From the NCBI RefSeq assembly GCF_008932115.1, contig NZ_CP044543.1:62001-126000 (forward strand): a stretch of DNA of 64,000 nt, given 5' to 3'. The notes under the pieces are model-generated. The model made no database searches. It had not been told where the DNA came from and saw only the letters and a program-made list of their open reading frames with translations. Shown here piece by piece: positions 28,197 through 38,160 of the stretch (the first letter of the stretch is position 1; each line of letters opens with the position of its first letter). The translations under genes were made by a program, and so were the position numbers. This DNA is from Bradyrhizobium betae. Lineage in GTDB: Bacteria > Pseudomonadota > Alphaproteobacteria > Rhizobiales > Xanthobacteraceae.

Positions 28197-30451
28197 TCCC
28201 CTCGCAGCGTGTCATTCTCGGTGCTGGACTTGCAATCCTCCTGATCATCACCGCCGCCTCGATCGGACTCGACGTCAAGTCGCGGTCGGACGCTGCCCGC
28301 GTCAACCGCACCGTCGAGGTGTTGAAGAAGATTTCGGATGTGCACCTGCTGGTTCGCCGCGCCGAGAGTGCGGTGCGCGGCTACGACATCTACCGCACGG
28401 CCGGCTTTGCCGATGAATTCCAGGCGACCCGCAGCCGGATCGCACCGGCGCTCGGCGACCTCAAGCTCGCGGTCCGCGACAATTCCGATCAGTTGACGCT
28501 GTTCGAAGCCACCGAGCCCCTCATCCTCCGCCGCATCGAGGTCGCGGCCGAGGCGCTGCGGCTGCGCACGAATGGCGATGCCGACGGCTTCAATGCGCTG
28601 AGAGACCGCGCCGAGGGCCGCGGCCTGATGGAAGCGCTGACAGCAAATCTGGAGCGGCTTGCCGCAGGCGAGCAGAAGCTGCTTGCCGACCGCGAGGCCG
28701 ACTCGCGCCGGACCGGCATCGTGCTGCTCGGGATCGACGTCATCGGTGCGCTGGTGATCCTGCTGCTGGTCGTCATGCTGCTGCGCGAGAGCCGGCGCAC
28801 GACGGTTCAGCTCCAGAGCTGGCTGCACGCGACGCAGGCCGCCAAGGAGGCGCTCGAGGCGGCGGTCGCCGAGCGGACCGCGCACCTCGTCACCGCACAT
28901 GACGAGCTGCGCCTGTCGGTCAACGTGCTGCAGAGCACGTTCCACAGCATGGCGGAGGCGGTGCTGGTGATCGACGCCGACAGCACCATCCTGTTGTCCA
29001 ATCCGGCGGCGGAGCGCATGCTGTTGCATCGCACCGGCATGGGCCTCGGCAGTTTGCGCGCGATGTCGGACGTCTATCATGGCGACGGCGTCACGCCGCT
29101 CAAGCCCGACGAACTGCCGTCGGCGCGCGTGCTGCGCGGCGAGCAGTTCGAAGAGCTGGAGATGATCGTCCGCCCGCACAGCGGCAATGGCGTGCGCCAT
29201 CTCATGATCAGCGGTCGTCCGATGCGTGACGGGCAAGGCAAGGTCACCGGCGCCGTGCTGGTCTATCACGATGCGACGACCTCGCGCGAGATCGAGCGGC
29301 AACTGCACCAGTCGCAGAAGCTCGATGCCATCGGCAAGCTGACCGGCGGCGTCGCGCACGACTTCAACAACATGCTGACCGTGATCTCCGGCAACACCGA
29401 GACGCTGGTCGCGAGCTTGAAGCAGCAGCCCGAGCTGCAGCGCGTGGCGCGCCTGATCGACGATGCCACCGAGCGCTGCGCCGAGCTGATCCAGCACCTG
29501 CTCGCCTTCGCGCGCCGGCAGCCGCTGCAGCCGCGTGATGTCGAGATCAACGGCGCGATCGCCGACATCGCAAAACTGCTGCGCCCCACCCTCGGCGAGC
29601 AGATCCAGATCGAGACCGTGCTCGAACAGGGGCCGATGACGGCGCATATCGATCCGTCGCGGCTGACCAATGCCGTGCTCAACATGGCGATCAACGCCCG
29701 CGACGCGATGCCGAACGGCGGCAAGCTGCTGCTGGAGACCCACCGCGTCGTGCTGGACGAGGCCTATGCGCAGGCCAATGCGGAGGTGCGGCCCGGCCCC
29801 TACGTGATGCTCGCGGTCAGCGACACCGGCAGCGGCATGTCGGCGGACATCCAGCAGAAGGCCTTCGAGCCGTTCTTCACCACCAAGGAGGTCGGCAAGG
29901 GAAGCGGCCTCGGCCTCTCCATGGTCTACGGCTTCGTCAAGCAGTCCGGCGGCCACATCAAGATCTACAGCGAGCAAGGCCACGGCACCACGATCAAGCT
30001 CTATCTGCCGCCGGGCGAAGGCATGATCGAAGCAGCCGCCGCCACGACGACGCCGGCCGAAGGCGGCGCCGAGACCATCTTCGTGGTCGAGGACGATGCC
30101 ATGGTGCGCAACTTCGTCACCACGCAATTGCAGAGCCTCGGCTACAAGACGGTCGCCGCCGCCGACGGCCACGCCGCGCTGCAACTGATCGAGGCCGGCC
30201 AGGCCTTCGATCTCCTGTTCACCGACGTCGTCATCCCCGGCGGCATGAGCGGACGCGAGCTCGCCGACGAAGTGGCCAAGCGCCGGCCGGGCGTGAAGGT
30301 GCTCTACACCTCCGGCTACACCGACAACGCCATCGTCCATCACGGCAAGCTCGACGACGGCGTGATGCTGCTGACAAAACCGTATCGCCGCAACCAGCTC
30401 GCCGAGATGATCAGGAAGGCACTGGGCGGCGGGGGGATGGCGGCGGGCTGA
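28193..30451 (+). CDS. CHASE3-PAS hybrid sensor histidine kinase
   Basis: 752 residues from a TTG overlapping the previous stop; no ATG lies near the natural N-terminus. TM1 spans about 10-27 and TM2 about 181-201. The periplasmic CHASE3 domain carries LVRRAESAVRGYDIYRTAG. Then come a coiled linker, a PAS domain (about 245-370), HisKA with H389 in GGVAHDFNNMLTVISGNTE, an HATPase (DTGSGM; GKGSGLGLSMV), and a C-terminal receiver with D678 (FTDVVIP). The output is probably the preceding single receiver or an unlinked protein. Confidence 0.9.
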   Translation: MIPSQRVILGAGLAILLIITAASIGLDVKSRSDAARVNRTVEVLKKISDVHLLVRRAESAVRGYDIYRTAGFADEFQATRSRIAPALGDLKLAVRDNSDQLTLFEATEPLILRRIEVAAEALRLRTNGDADGFNALRDRAEGRGLMEALTANLERLAAGEQKLLADREADSRRTGIVLLGIDVIGALVILLLVVMLLRESRRTTVQLQSWLHATQAAKEALEAAVAERTAHLVTAHDELRLSVNVLQSTFHSMAEAVLVIDADSTILLSNPAAERMLLHRTGMGLGSLRAMSDVYHGDGVTPLKPDELPSARVLRGEQFEELEMIVRPHSGNGVRHLMISGRPMRDGQGKVTGAVLVYHDATTSREIERQLHQSQKLDAIGKLTGGVAHDFNNMLTVISGNTETLVASLKQQPELQRVARLIDDATERCAELIQHLLAFARRQPLQPRDVEINGAIADIAKLLRPTLGEQIQIETVLEQGPMTAHIDPSRLTNAVLNMAINARDAMPNGGKLLLETHRVVLDEAYAQANAEVRPGPYVMLAVSDTGSGMSADIQQKAFEPFFTTKEVGKGSGLGLSMVYGFVKQSGGHIKIYSEQGHGTTIKLYLPPGEGMIEAAAATTTPAEGGAETIFVVEDDAMVRNFVTTQLQSLGYKTVAAADGHAALQLIEAGQAFDLLFTDVVIPGGMSGRELADEVAKRRPGVKVLYTSGYTDNAIVHHGKLDDGVMLLTKPYRRNQLAEMIRKALGGGGMAAG

Positions 30452-30595
30452 CGCACCTGCTTGCGTTGCGTCAAGGCGGCTCGCGACGTGCAGGCCTAGG
30501 GTCGTTTCCGCAAAAAGGGGCAAAGGGAAAGACCAGTCATTTTCATTTCGCCAGACGATTTCAGAATCAAAGCAGAGAATTTCGACCTCACGCGC

Positions 30596-31024
30596 ATGGA
30601 GAACATCGTTCGCATCGCGTGCGGCGCCTTCTACCTTCCGCACGTCGCGGGAAAATTCGCCGGCTTCGGCGTTCTCAATCCGCCCATCGTCAAGTTCTTC
30701 GCCGCCGCCGGCCTGTCGCCGCCCGAAGCCTGGGTCTACATCGCCGCTGCCGCCGAACTGTCGGTCGCCATCACGTTGACGCTCGGCATCTGCACGCGTT
30801 TCGCCGCGCTCGGCTCGGCTGCGCTGATGGTCGTGGCGGTCTACTCGCTGCAGGTCGTGAAGGGTTTCGGCTGGACCTGGAACACGGGCGGATACGAATA
30901 CCCGGTGTTCTGGGGCATCTGCTCGCTCGCCGTGGCCGTGCAGGCCTGGAGGGTCTGGCTGAACGCACGCCAGAGCGCCGTGCAGGCCGGCAGCGGCGCG
31001 GTGCGGATTGTGCCCGCGACATAG
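30596..31024 (+). CDS. DoxX-like membrane protein
   Basis: 142 residues with about four membrane helices. The N-terminal RIACGAFYLPHVAGKF and the central AAAELSVAITLTLGICTRFAALGSAALM match the DoxX/DoxD-like family. The family name comes from thiosulfate:quinone oxidoreductase, but most members are uncharacterised. No strong SD precedes the ATG. It is convergent with an EamA transporter, leaving four bases between stops. Confidence 0.78.
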   Translation: MENIVRIACGAFYLPHVAGKFAGFGVLNPPIVKFFAAAGLSPPEAWVYIAAAAELSVAITLTLGICTRFAALGSAALMVVAVYSLQVVKGFGWTWNTGGYEYPVFWGICSLAVAVQAWRVWLNARQSAVQAGSGAVRIVPAT

Positions 31025-31028
31025 CGGC

Positions 31029-31925
31029 CTACCGCGTCGCCAGCACCACGGCCACCAGCGTGAACATCAGCGCCGCGATCTGCCCGGGCCCGAGTGGCTC
31101 GTGCAGCGCGATCGCGGAGGCCGCGACGCCGATCACCGGCACCGCCATGGTGCCGATCGCCGCCACCGAGGCCGGCAGGCGCGACAGCGCGGCGAACCAG
31201 CTGACATAGGCGATGCAGAACTGCACCACGGTCGAATAGACCAGCAGCCACCAGCCGACCGGCGTCACCAGCTCGATATGCGAGGTCTCGAAGGCGAGGC
31301 CGACGATCGCGATCGGAAAGCAGCCGAGCCCGATCTGCCAGGCCGCCGCCGTCACCGGCGGCAGGCGGATCGGGTATTTCTTCAGCAGCACCGTGCCGAG
31401 CGCAAAGCCCGCCGCGCCACACAGCGCCATGATGATGCCGGGCAGCTTCGCCGCGCTGGCGGCGATGCCGTTGCCGCCCATGATCGAGGCCAGCCCGACA
31501 AAGGCCATCAGCAGCGACAGCGTGCGCAACAGGGTCGGCCGCTCGCCCAGCACCGGCCAGGCGATGATCGAGGCCCAGACCGGCATGGTGTAGGCGATCA
31601 GCGCCGCCTCGCTGGCCGGCAGCCAGAGCAGCGCCAGCCCCATCAGCACCATCCAGCCGGTGACGTTGAGAAGCCCGGCCAGCACCAGCCGCGGCCAGAT
31701 CTCGCGCGCGACCCTCAGGCTGTCGCCGCGGACCAAGGCGAGCGCGGCCAGCAGCAACGCGCCGAGCACGCCGGTGACCCCACGCAGGGTCAGCGGCGGC
31801 AGCTCGGAGAGCAGGAACTTCGTCACCGGCCAGTTGAAGCCCCAGCCGATCGAGGTGATGGCGAGGAACATCAGGCCGGCCGGGGCGATGCGCGGTCGCG
31901 CATCCCGGCGAGTCGAATCAAGCAT
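31029..31925 (-). CDS. EamA/DMT-family transporter
   Basis: 298 residues with ten predicted membrane helices, two EamA halves. The motif GWGFNWPVTKFLLSELPPLTLRG starts the first half and GFALGTVLLKKYPIRLPPV the second. The ATG at 31925 gives a usual-length protein; an upstream start at 32009 would add 28 non-homologous residues. The substrate is unknown; members export amino acids or other metabolites. Confidence 0.88.
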   Translation of the reverse strand: MLDSTRRDARPRIAPAGLMFLAITSIGWGFNWPVTKFLLSELPPLTLRGVTGVLGALLLAALALVRGDSLRVAREIWPRLVLAGLLNVTGWMVLMGLALLWLPASEAALIAYTMPVWASIIAWPVLGERPTLLRTLSLLMAFVGLASIMGGNGIAASAAKLPGIIMALCGAAGFALGTVLLKKYPIRLPPVTAAAWQIGLGCFPIAIVGLAFETSHIELVTPVGWWLLVYSTVVQFCIAYVSWFAALSRLPASVAAIGTMAVPVIGVAASAIALHEPLGPGQIAALMFTLVAVVLATR

Positions 31926-32009
31926 GTGGGGACCCCGGCGGAAAACGGCGCCAGCTTGGCGCGGATTCGCCGGCACCACCACCACCTCGGCGGGCATGCC
32001 TGCCCTCAC

Positions 32010-32689
32010 CGTCCGTAGCCCTACGTGAGTCCCCCCTGCGCAACCCCGTCGGCCAAAAATATACCTGCCCTGTGAAGAGCGGGAGGAAGCGTCCGGAACA
32101 CCACGGGATGAAAATTTTTTCGGTTGGGAATCCCTGAGGACTCACTGATACTTGCTTCAACAACAGGCGCGGGCTTGCCCCCTGTTATCCCCCACAATCC
32201 ACCATATTTAGTATTTGATTCAGGAACTCGCACTAGTTCTTGACGGGCTCAACGGAGAGTCCTAGCTTTCGAACCGTTCGGCGCGAGTGAGTTTGCGTCC
32301 CGCCGGCACTCCCCAAAGGGTCTCGCAAATCGCCACTCCGCCAGGCCAGCCAAAGGCAGCGGGATAAGGGCTTGTCTGCCCGGCGAAGCAGACTTTTCGG
32401 GCGCCAGAACGGGCCGGCAACAGGCTCGAATGGCACGGTAGACGTTGTGATGTTGTGGGGCGTTGAACGCATGTCACGCACATCCCCTTGGGGGCGGATG
32501 GGTGTGGGCATGCCGGCCGATGAAAGGTGCACGCACCGACCCATCGCGCCGGGAGAAACTGGGCCGGAACCACCGGCTGAACTGCGAAGCCTTTGGGCCG
32601 GCACGGCCGCTGGAGGACTCGCCAACCGAAATATCGACCCGGTCGCCTTGCGGAGGCGCGCCGGTTAAAAATAAGGACGGGGCAATACG
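32010..32689 (+). other. Long structured leader of nrdJ
   Basis: About 680 bases without a convincing gene. The part from 32374 on is packed with hairpins: GTCTGC/GCAGAC followed by TTTT (32374-32397), CCCCTTGGGG within 32481-32510, GGTGC-AC-GCACC (32526-32537), and CGCCT-TGCGG-AGGCG (32644-32658). AAGGACG near 32673 is the ribosome binding site. The spacing of hairpins before a B12-dependent enzyme suggests a regulatory RNA. The canonical cobalamin-riboswitch boxes were not found. Confidence 0.45.
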
Positions 32690-35600
32690 ATGCGGATTGA
32701 GCGGCGCCACACCACTTCGGGACAATCACCTTACGCCGGGATCGAATTCCGGCACACCACGTCGGAGATCAGGAATCCCGACGGCTCGGTCGTGTTCAAG
32801 CTGGAGAACGTCGAGGTGCCGACCGCGTGGTCGCAGGTCGCCTCCGACGTGCTGGCCCAGAAGTATTTCCGCAAAGCCGGCGTTGCCGCGCGCCTGAAGA
32901 AGGTCGAGGAGGAATCCGTCCCCTCCTTCCTGTGGCGCTCCGTGCCCGACACCGAAGCGCTCGCGGCCCTGCCCGAGAAGGAGCGCTATGTCAGCGAGCT
33001 CTCGGCCAAGCAGGTGTTCGACCGCCTCGCCGGCTGCTGGACCTATTGGGGCTGGAAGGGCGGCTACTTCACCTCCGACGCGGACGCCCAGACCTTCTAC
33101 GACGAGCTCCGCTACATGCTGACCATGCAAATGGTCGCGCCGAACTCGCCGCAATGGTTCAACACCGGCCTGCACTGGGCCTATGGCATCGACGGCCCCG
33201 GCCAGGGCCATTATTACGTCGACCCCTTCAGCGGCAAGCTGACCAAGTCCAAGTCGGCCTACGAGCACCCGCAGCCGCACGCCTGCTTCATCCAGGGCGT
33301 CGGTGACGACCTCGTCAACGAGGGCGGCATCATGGACCTCTGGGTCCGCGAGGCCCGCCTGTTCAAGTACGGCTCCGGCACCGGCTCCAACTTCTCGCGC
33401 CTGCGCGGGGAAGGCGAAAAGCTCTCCGGCGGTGGCCGCTCGAGCGGCCTGATGAGCTTCCTCAAGATCGGCGACCGCGCCGCGGGCGCGATCAAGTCGG
33501 GCGGCACCACGCGCCGCGCCGCCAAGATGGTCGTCGTCGACGTCGATCACCCTGACATCGAGACCTATATCGACTGGAAGGTGAAGGAGGAGCAGAAGGT
33601 CGCCGCGCTGGTCACCGGCTCCAAGATCAACCAGAAGCACCTCAAGGCGGTGCTGAAGGCCTGCGTCAACTGCGAAGGCTCGGGCGACGATTGCTTCGAC
33701 CCCGAGAAGAACCCTGCGCTCCGCCGCGAGATCAAGCTGGCGCGCCGCAGCCTCGTGCCTGACAATTACATCAAGCGCGTCATCCAGTTCGCCAAGCAAG
33801 GCTACAAGGACATCCAGTTCGACGTCTACGACACCGACTGGGATTCGGAAGCCTATCTCACCGTCTCCGGCCAGAACTCCAACAACTCGGTGTCGCTGAA
33901 GGACGACTTCCTGCGCGCGGTCGAGACCGACGGCGACTGGAATCTCGTCGGACGCACCACCAAGAAGATCACCAAGACGCTGAAGGCGCGCGACCTCTGG
34001 GAAAAAATTGGTTACGCCGCCTGGGCGTCGGCCGACCCGGGCCTGCACTTCAACACCACCATGAACGACTGGCACACCTGCAAGGCGTCCGGCGACATCC
34101 GCGCCTCCAATCCGTGCTCGGAATACATGTTCCTGGACGACACGGCGTGCAACCTCGCATCGGCGAACCTGCTGACGTTCTATGACATCGAGGCCAAGCG
34201 CTTCGACGTCGAGGGCTACGAGCATCTCTGCCGGCTCTGGACCATCGTGCTCGAAATCTCGGTGATGATGGCGCAGTTCCCGTCCAAGGCGATCGCCGAG
34301 CTCTCCTACGAGTTCCGCACCCTCGGCCTCGGCTATGCCAACATCGGCGGCCTCCTGATGACCATGGGCCTGCCCTATGACAGCAAGGAAGGCCGTGCCA
34401 TCGCCGGCGCGCTGACCGCGATCATGACCGGCATCACCTACAAGACCTCGGCGGAGATGGCTGGCGAGCTCGGCACCTTCCCCGGCTACAAGAAGAACGC
34501 CGCGCACATGCTGCGCGTGATCCGCAACCACCGCCGCGCCGCCCACGGCCAGTCCAACGGCTATGAGGCGCTCTCGGTCAACCCGGTGCCGATGGACCTC
34601 GTGTCCTGCCCGCAGACCGATCTGGTCACCCACGCCCAGGCCGCCTGGGATGCGGCGCTCGAGCTCGGCGAGAAGCACGGCTATCGCAACGCCCAGACCA
34701 CGGTGATCGCGCCCACGGGCACGATCGGCCTCGTGATGGATTGCGACACCACCGGCATCGAGCCCGACTTCGCCCTGGTGAAATTCAAGAAGCTCGCCGG
34801 CGGCGGCTACTTCAAGATCATCAACCGCGCGGTGCCCGCGGCGCTGCGTGCGCTCGGCTATCGCGAGAGCGAGATCGCGGAGATCGAAGCCTACGCCGTC
34901 GGCCACGGCTCGCTCTCCAACGCCCCCGGCATCAACGCCTCGACGCTGAAGTCCAAGGGCTTCACCGACGAAGCGATCGCCAAGGTCGAAAAGGCCCTGC
35001 CGACCGCCTTCGACATCAAGTTCGCCTTCAACAAATGGACCTTCGGCGAGGATTTCATCCGCGACCAGCTCGGCATCGGTGCCGAGGCGATCGCGGCCCC
35101 CGGCTTCGACCTGCTCCAGGCCGTCGGATTTACAAAACGCGAGATCGAGGCGGCTAACGTCCACATCTGCGGCGCGATGACGGTGGAAGGTGCCCCGCAC
35201 CTGAAGGCCGAGCACTATCCGGTGTTCGACTGCGCCAATCCCTGCGGCAAGATCGGCAAGCGCTATCTGTCGGTCGAGAGCCACATCCGCATGATGTCGG
35301 CGGCGCAGCCCTTCATCTCGGGCGCGATCTCCAAGACCATCAACATGCCGAACGACGCCACGGTGGAGGACTGCAAGTCCGCCTACATGCTGTCGTGGAA
35401 GCTGGCGCTGAAGGCCAACGCGCTCTATCGCGACGGCTCCAAGCTCAGCCAGCCGCTCAACTCGCAGCTCATCAGCGATGATGAGGACGAGGACGATGCA
35501 GTCGAGAGCCTCTACGAGAAGCCGATGGCGGCGCGTGCCGCCCAGGTCTCGGAGAAGATCGTCGAGAAGCTGGTCGAGCGCATCATCGTGATGCGCGAGC

Positions 35601-36457
35601 GCGAGAAGATGCCGGACCGCCGCAAGGGCTACACCCAGAAGGCGGTCGTCGGCGGCCACAAGGTGTACTTGCGGACCGGCGAATATGACGACGGCCGTCT
35701 CGGCGAGATCTTCATCGACATGCACAAGGAAGGCGCGGCGCTGCGCTCCTTCATCAACAACTTCGCCATCGCGGTGTCGCTGGGCCTGCAATACGGCGTG
35801 CCGCTCGAGGAATATGTCGACGCCTTCACCTTCACCCGCTTCGAGCCGGCGGGCCCCGTGCAGGGCAACGACAGCATCAAGTACGCGACCTCGATCCTCG
35901 ACTACGTCTTCCGCGAGCTCGCGGTGAGCTACATGTCGCGCTTCGACCTCGCCCATGTCGATCCCACCGAGTCCAACTTCGACGCGCTCGGCAAGGGCGT
36001 CGAGGAAGGCAAGGAGCCGGAGGAGCCGAGCCACCAGGCGAACAGGCTCGTGTCGCGCGGCCTCACCCGCTCCCGCACCGACAATCTGTTCGTGATGCGC
36101 GGCGGCTCCGCCGCTGTCACGCAAGGCAACGACAGCGCGCCCTCAGGCGGCAGCAAGGTCACAGCCTTGGCCGGCCACGGCGCGAGCGCCCGGGTCGGCG
36201 ACGTCCTCGAAGGCGCGGTCGCGCTGAAGCAGGAAGTCCAGCACGACCTCTCCCCCACCGAGAAGCTGGAAGCCCTGCAGTGGAGCAAGTCCGGCAGCGC
36301 CGCGCAGGCAGTGCCCAGCAAGGCCGAGCGCCGCGCCGAAGCCAAGGCCAAGGGCTATGAGGGCGAGATGTGCAGCGAGTGCGGCAACTTCACGCTGGTG
36401 CGGAATGGGACGTGTATGAAGTGCGATACGTGCGGCAGCACGACGGGGTGTTCGTGA
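32690..36457 (+). CDS. nrdJ: Vitamin B12-dependent (class II) ribonucleoside-diphosphate reductase
   Basis: 1255 residues, the long alphaproteobacterial NrdJ type. It reduces ribonucleotides with adenosylcobalamin and needs no oxygen. The active-site loop reads [22 protein letters not shown], with the N-P-C-S-E catalytic motif. APTGTIG and QNSNNSVSL are further reductase motifs. The C-terminus has a zinc-type cluster CSECG...CMKCDTCGS and a terminal GCS, the redox-relay cysteines. It is a single-gene unit with its own long leader and terminator. Confidence 0.96.
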   Translation: MRIERRHTTSGQSPYAGIEFRHTTSEIRNPDGSVVFKLENVEVPTAWSQVASDVLAQKYFRKAGVAARLKKVEEESVPSFLWRSVPDTEALAALPEKERYVSELSAKQVFDRLAGCWTYWGWKGGYFTSDADAQTFYDELRYMLTMQMVAPNSPQWFNTGLHWAYGIDGPGQGHYYVDPFSGKLTKSKSAYEHPQPHACFIQGVGDDLVNEGGIMDLWVREARLFKYGSGTGSNFSRLRGEGEKLSGGGRSSGLMSFLKIGDRAAGAIKSGGTTRRAAKMVVVDVDHPDIETYIDWKVKEEQKVAALVTGSKINQKHLKAVLKACVNCEGSGDDCFDPEKNPALRREIKLARRSLVPDNYIKRVIQFAKQGYKDIQFDVYDTDWDSEAYLTVSGQNSNNSVSLKDDFLRAVETDGDWNLVGRTTKKITKTLKARDLWEKIGYAAWASADPGLHFNTTMNDWHTCKASGDIRASNPCSEYMFLDDTACNLASANLLTFYDIEAKRFDVEGYEHLCRLWTIVLEISVMMAQFPSKAIAELSYEFRTLGLGYANIGGLLMTMGLPYDSKEGRAIAGALTAIMTGITYKTSAEMAGELGTFPGYKKNAAHMLRVIRNHRRAAHGQSNGYEALSVNPVPMDLVSCPQTDLVTHAQAAWDAALELGEKHGYRNAQTTVIAPTGTIGLVMDCDTTGIEPDFALVKFKKLAGGGYFKIINRAVPAALRALGYRESEIAEIEAYAVGHGSLSNAPGINASTLKSKGFTDEAIAKVEKALPTAFDIKFAFNKWTFGEDFIRDQLGIGAEAIAAPGFDLLQAVGFTKREIEAANVHICGAMTVEGAPHLKAEHYPVFDCANPCGKIGKRYLSVESHIRMMSAAQPFISGAISKTINMPNDATVEDCKSAYMLSWKLALKANALYRDGSKLSQPLNSQLISDDEDEDDAVESLYEKPMAARAAQVSEKIVEKLVERIIVMREREKMPDRRKGYTQKAVVGGHKVYLRTGEYDDGRLGEIFIDMHKEGAALRSFINNFAIAVSLGLQYGVPLEEYVDAFTFTRFEPAGPVQGNDSIKYATSILDYVFRELAVSYMSRFDLAHVDPTESNFDALGKGVEEGKEPEEPSHQANRLVSRGLTRSRTDNLFVMRGGSAAVTQGNDSAPSGGSKVTALAGHGASARVGDVLEGAVALKQEVQHDLSPTEKLEALQWSKSGSAAQAVPSKAERRAEAKAKGYEGEMCSECGNFTLVRNGTCMKCDTCGSTTGCS

Positions 36458-36488
36458 GTAGCGACCCACAATAGTCTGTGAATTCACG

Positions 36489-36516
36489 AAGGGCGGCCGG
36501 AAGGTCGCCCTTTTTG
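36489..36516 (+). terminator. Rho-independent terminator after nrdJ
   Basis: AAGGGCGGCC and GGTCGCCCTT form a 10-pair stem with one G-U and a GGAA tetraloop, followed by TTTTT. Confidence 0.9.
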
Positions 36517-36583
36517 CCAATCTGATCTACAACTTTGCCGCGAGTTATGGTGATTCGCCAATAAAACGAAGGCTCTGGGAAGG

Positions 36584-37051
36584 ATGCGGGCAATAGGTCT
36601 GAATTTCCAAAAAGGACGTATTCGGGTTTCGGTCATGGATCGAGACTCGAACGGATCGATAACTCTGCTTTACGCGCGACAGATAACAATCGATCCAGAC
36701 CTCCCGCTGCCGGAACTCATGGAGCGTTATGCCAGCCAATTCCGAATTCTGATTGATGAATATGGCCCAGACTTAGTTGCAGCACGCCAAGTCTGGGACA
36801 TAAACGGAGTCGACGCAGCCGTCAGTCAGGTAGCGCCGTTTGGAATAGCTGCGTATGTATGCAACGAGAGGGATATAAGGTTTTGCCATTATACGCCGCA
36901 GGCCCTCAAACAACCGACGCGGTTCAATCTCGCCAAGGGAGTCAATCCGCTGAGCGCGGTTGATGGGACTTTTGGATCGCACCCACCATACTGGGACGAT
37001 ATCCAGAAAACATCGCTGCTCGTTGCTTGGCGCGCCCCGTTGGATCATTGA
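36584..37051 (+). CDS. RuvC/RNase H-fold-like protein of unknown function, first gene of cassette
   Basis: 155 residues. The pattern follows RuvC: strand IGLNFQKGRIRVSVMDRD (residues 4-21), PDLVAARQVW..N (62-74), and YTPQALKQ (103-110), which matches the RuvC YTP..VK motif. The RuvC acids are not conserved: position 7 is N and the second acid position is R68. So it may be a non-catalytic RNase H-fold protein, or the alignment is a coincidence of fold. Base composition is clearly lower in G+C than nrdJ. Three bases separate it from the kinase gene. Confidence 0.6.
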   Translation: MRAIGLNFQKGRIRVSVMDRDSNGSITLLYARQITIDPDLPLPELMERYASQFRILIDEYGPDLVAARQVWDINGVDAAVSQVAPFGIAAYVCNERDIRFCHYTPQALKQPTRFNLAKGVNPLSAVDGTFGSHPPYWDDIQKTSLLVAWRAPLDH

Positions 37052-37054
37052 AGC

Positions 37055-38068
37055 ATGCCAATTCATCTCACGGTTGGTCAACAGATTGGAAAGTACACCA
37101 CCTCCGACTTTCTCGGTGCTGGCGTCTTCGGTTCAGTATACCGGATGCGCGACAACCTCATGAATCGTGAAGTCGCCGTCAAGTTCGTTGAGAATCAGAA
37201 CCCATCAGCCTTTGTTGCTCACTACGAGGCCCAGATACTCCATCAATGCCGGCATGATCGAATTGTCACGGTCAACTCGGTCGACGTTCTGCAAGACACT
37301 CAAGCTCGATACTATGCCGCGATTGATATGGAGTATGCTGCGAACGGATCTGCTCAAAGACTGATCGACACCTCACACATTTCTGTTCGCCAGGCGATAA
37401 AATTGACCATAGACCTACTGTTTGCGTTAGGGCACGCACACCGTCAGGGCGTATTGCATCGCGATGTCAAACCGGCCAACATCCTCTTGGCGGGTACGAG
37501 GGGCAAATTGTCTGATTTTGGCTTGGCCGCCAATGCATCTGCCTCCCTAACGGCAAGCGGAGCTGGCTCCCCTGTCTACTGCGCCCCAGAGGTAGTCAAC
37601 GACGACAAAACTAACCCACGCACTGATATCTTTTCAGCAGGAATGACCCTCTTCCAACTGGTGAATAACATATCAAGCTTAGCTGCCTTGGTGCCGTCTT
37701 TGGACACCATCAAATTAGGTCGGGTTATTTCACACATTGGATACGCAAAATATGTCCCTCGACGTTTGCGATATATCTGCAACAAGGCGTGCGAGACAGA
37801 CCCGACCGATCGCTACGAGTCGGCCGATCAGATGCGACAAGCATTGGAAAAGCTTCACGTCGAACAAGATTGGATCAGATCAAACGCGACCACGTGGAGC
37901 GCGACGGTAAATAGCCAGCAGCACGAAATGACGATCGAGCACTCTAGCCAGTATGAAATGGTGTACAGAGTAAATGGGCGAAGACGAAATGCGCACTGTA
38001 CTTTGTGTGGCAGTCAGGCCTCCGCCTCACAGGCTCAAGAAGATTGGGTGTACAAAAACACGTTCTAG
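37055..38068 (+). CDS. Hanks-type serine/threonine protein kinase
   Basis: 337 residues. The kinase domain is about 12-270: glycine loop GAGVFGSVY (21-29), K43 in VAVKF, catalytic HRDVKPANIL (H135, D137), DFG at 154-156 and the APE-type CAPEVV. All catalytic residues are present. A C-terminal extension of about 60 residues ends with CTLCGS, one half of a possible zinc knuckle. There is no membrane helix. It lies between a RuvC-like and a nuclease-like gene in a low-G+C segment, unlike housekeeping PknB kinases. Confidence 0.92.
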   Translation: MPIHLTVGQQIGKYTTSDFLGAGVFGSVYRMRDNLMNREVAVKFVENQNPSAFVAHYEAQILHQCRHDRIVTVNSVDVLQDTQARYYAAIDMEYAANGSAQRLIDTSHISVRQAIKLTIDLLFALGHAHRQGVLHRDVKPANILLAGTRGKLSDFGLAANASASLTASGAGSPVYCAPEVVNDDKTNPRTDIFSAGMTLFQLVNNISSLAALVPSLDTIKLGRVISHIGYAKYVPRRLRYICNKACETDPTDRYESADQMRQALEKLHVEQDWIRSNATTWSATVNSQQHEMTIEHSSQYEMVYRVNGRRRNAHCTLCGSQASASQAQEDWVYKNTF

Positions 38069-38160
38069 TTCGGTTACACACTGGCAAGTCAAACTGCCGG
38101 ATCAATTCGCCGACCCAAGGTTCAAAGGGCGCGAAACGCGTACGGCACCGGTCTCCAATT

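Noticed and set aside
28016..30643. An 875-codon open frame antisense to the hybrid kinase
   Set aside because: Same artefact: long antisense frame with no domain opposite a clear kinase gene.
32374..32689. Classical cobalamin riboswitch in the nrdJ leader
   Set aside because: The conserved core boxes (CCCGCAACTGT-like and GCCACTG with B12 box) could not be found in order. Kept only as an unclassified structured leader.
32233..32729. Overlapping frames of 98 to 155 codons in the nrdJ leader, both strands
   Set aside because: No SD, no domain, unusual composition; more likely by-products of a structured G+C-rich RNA.
32726..36124. A 1132-codon open frame antisense to nrdJ
   Set aside because: It mirrors the codon pattern of nrdJ in a high-G+C genome, has no recognisable domain, and nrdJ is unambiguous.
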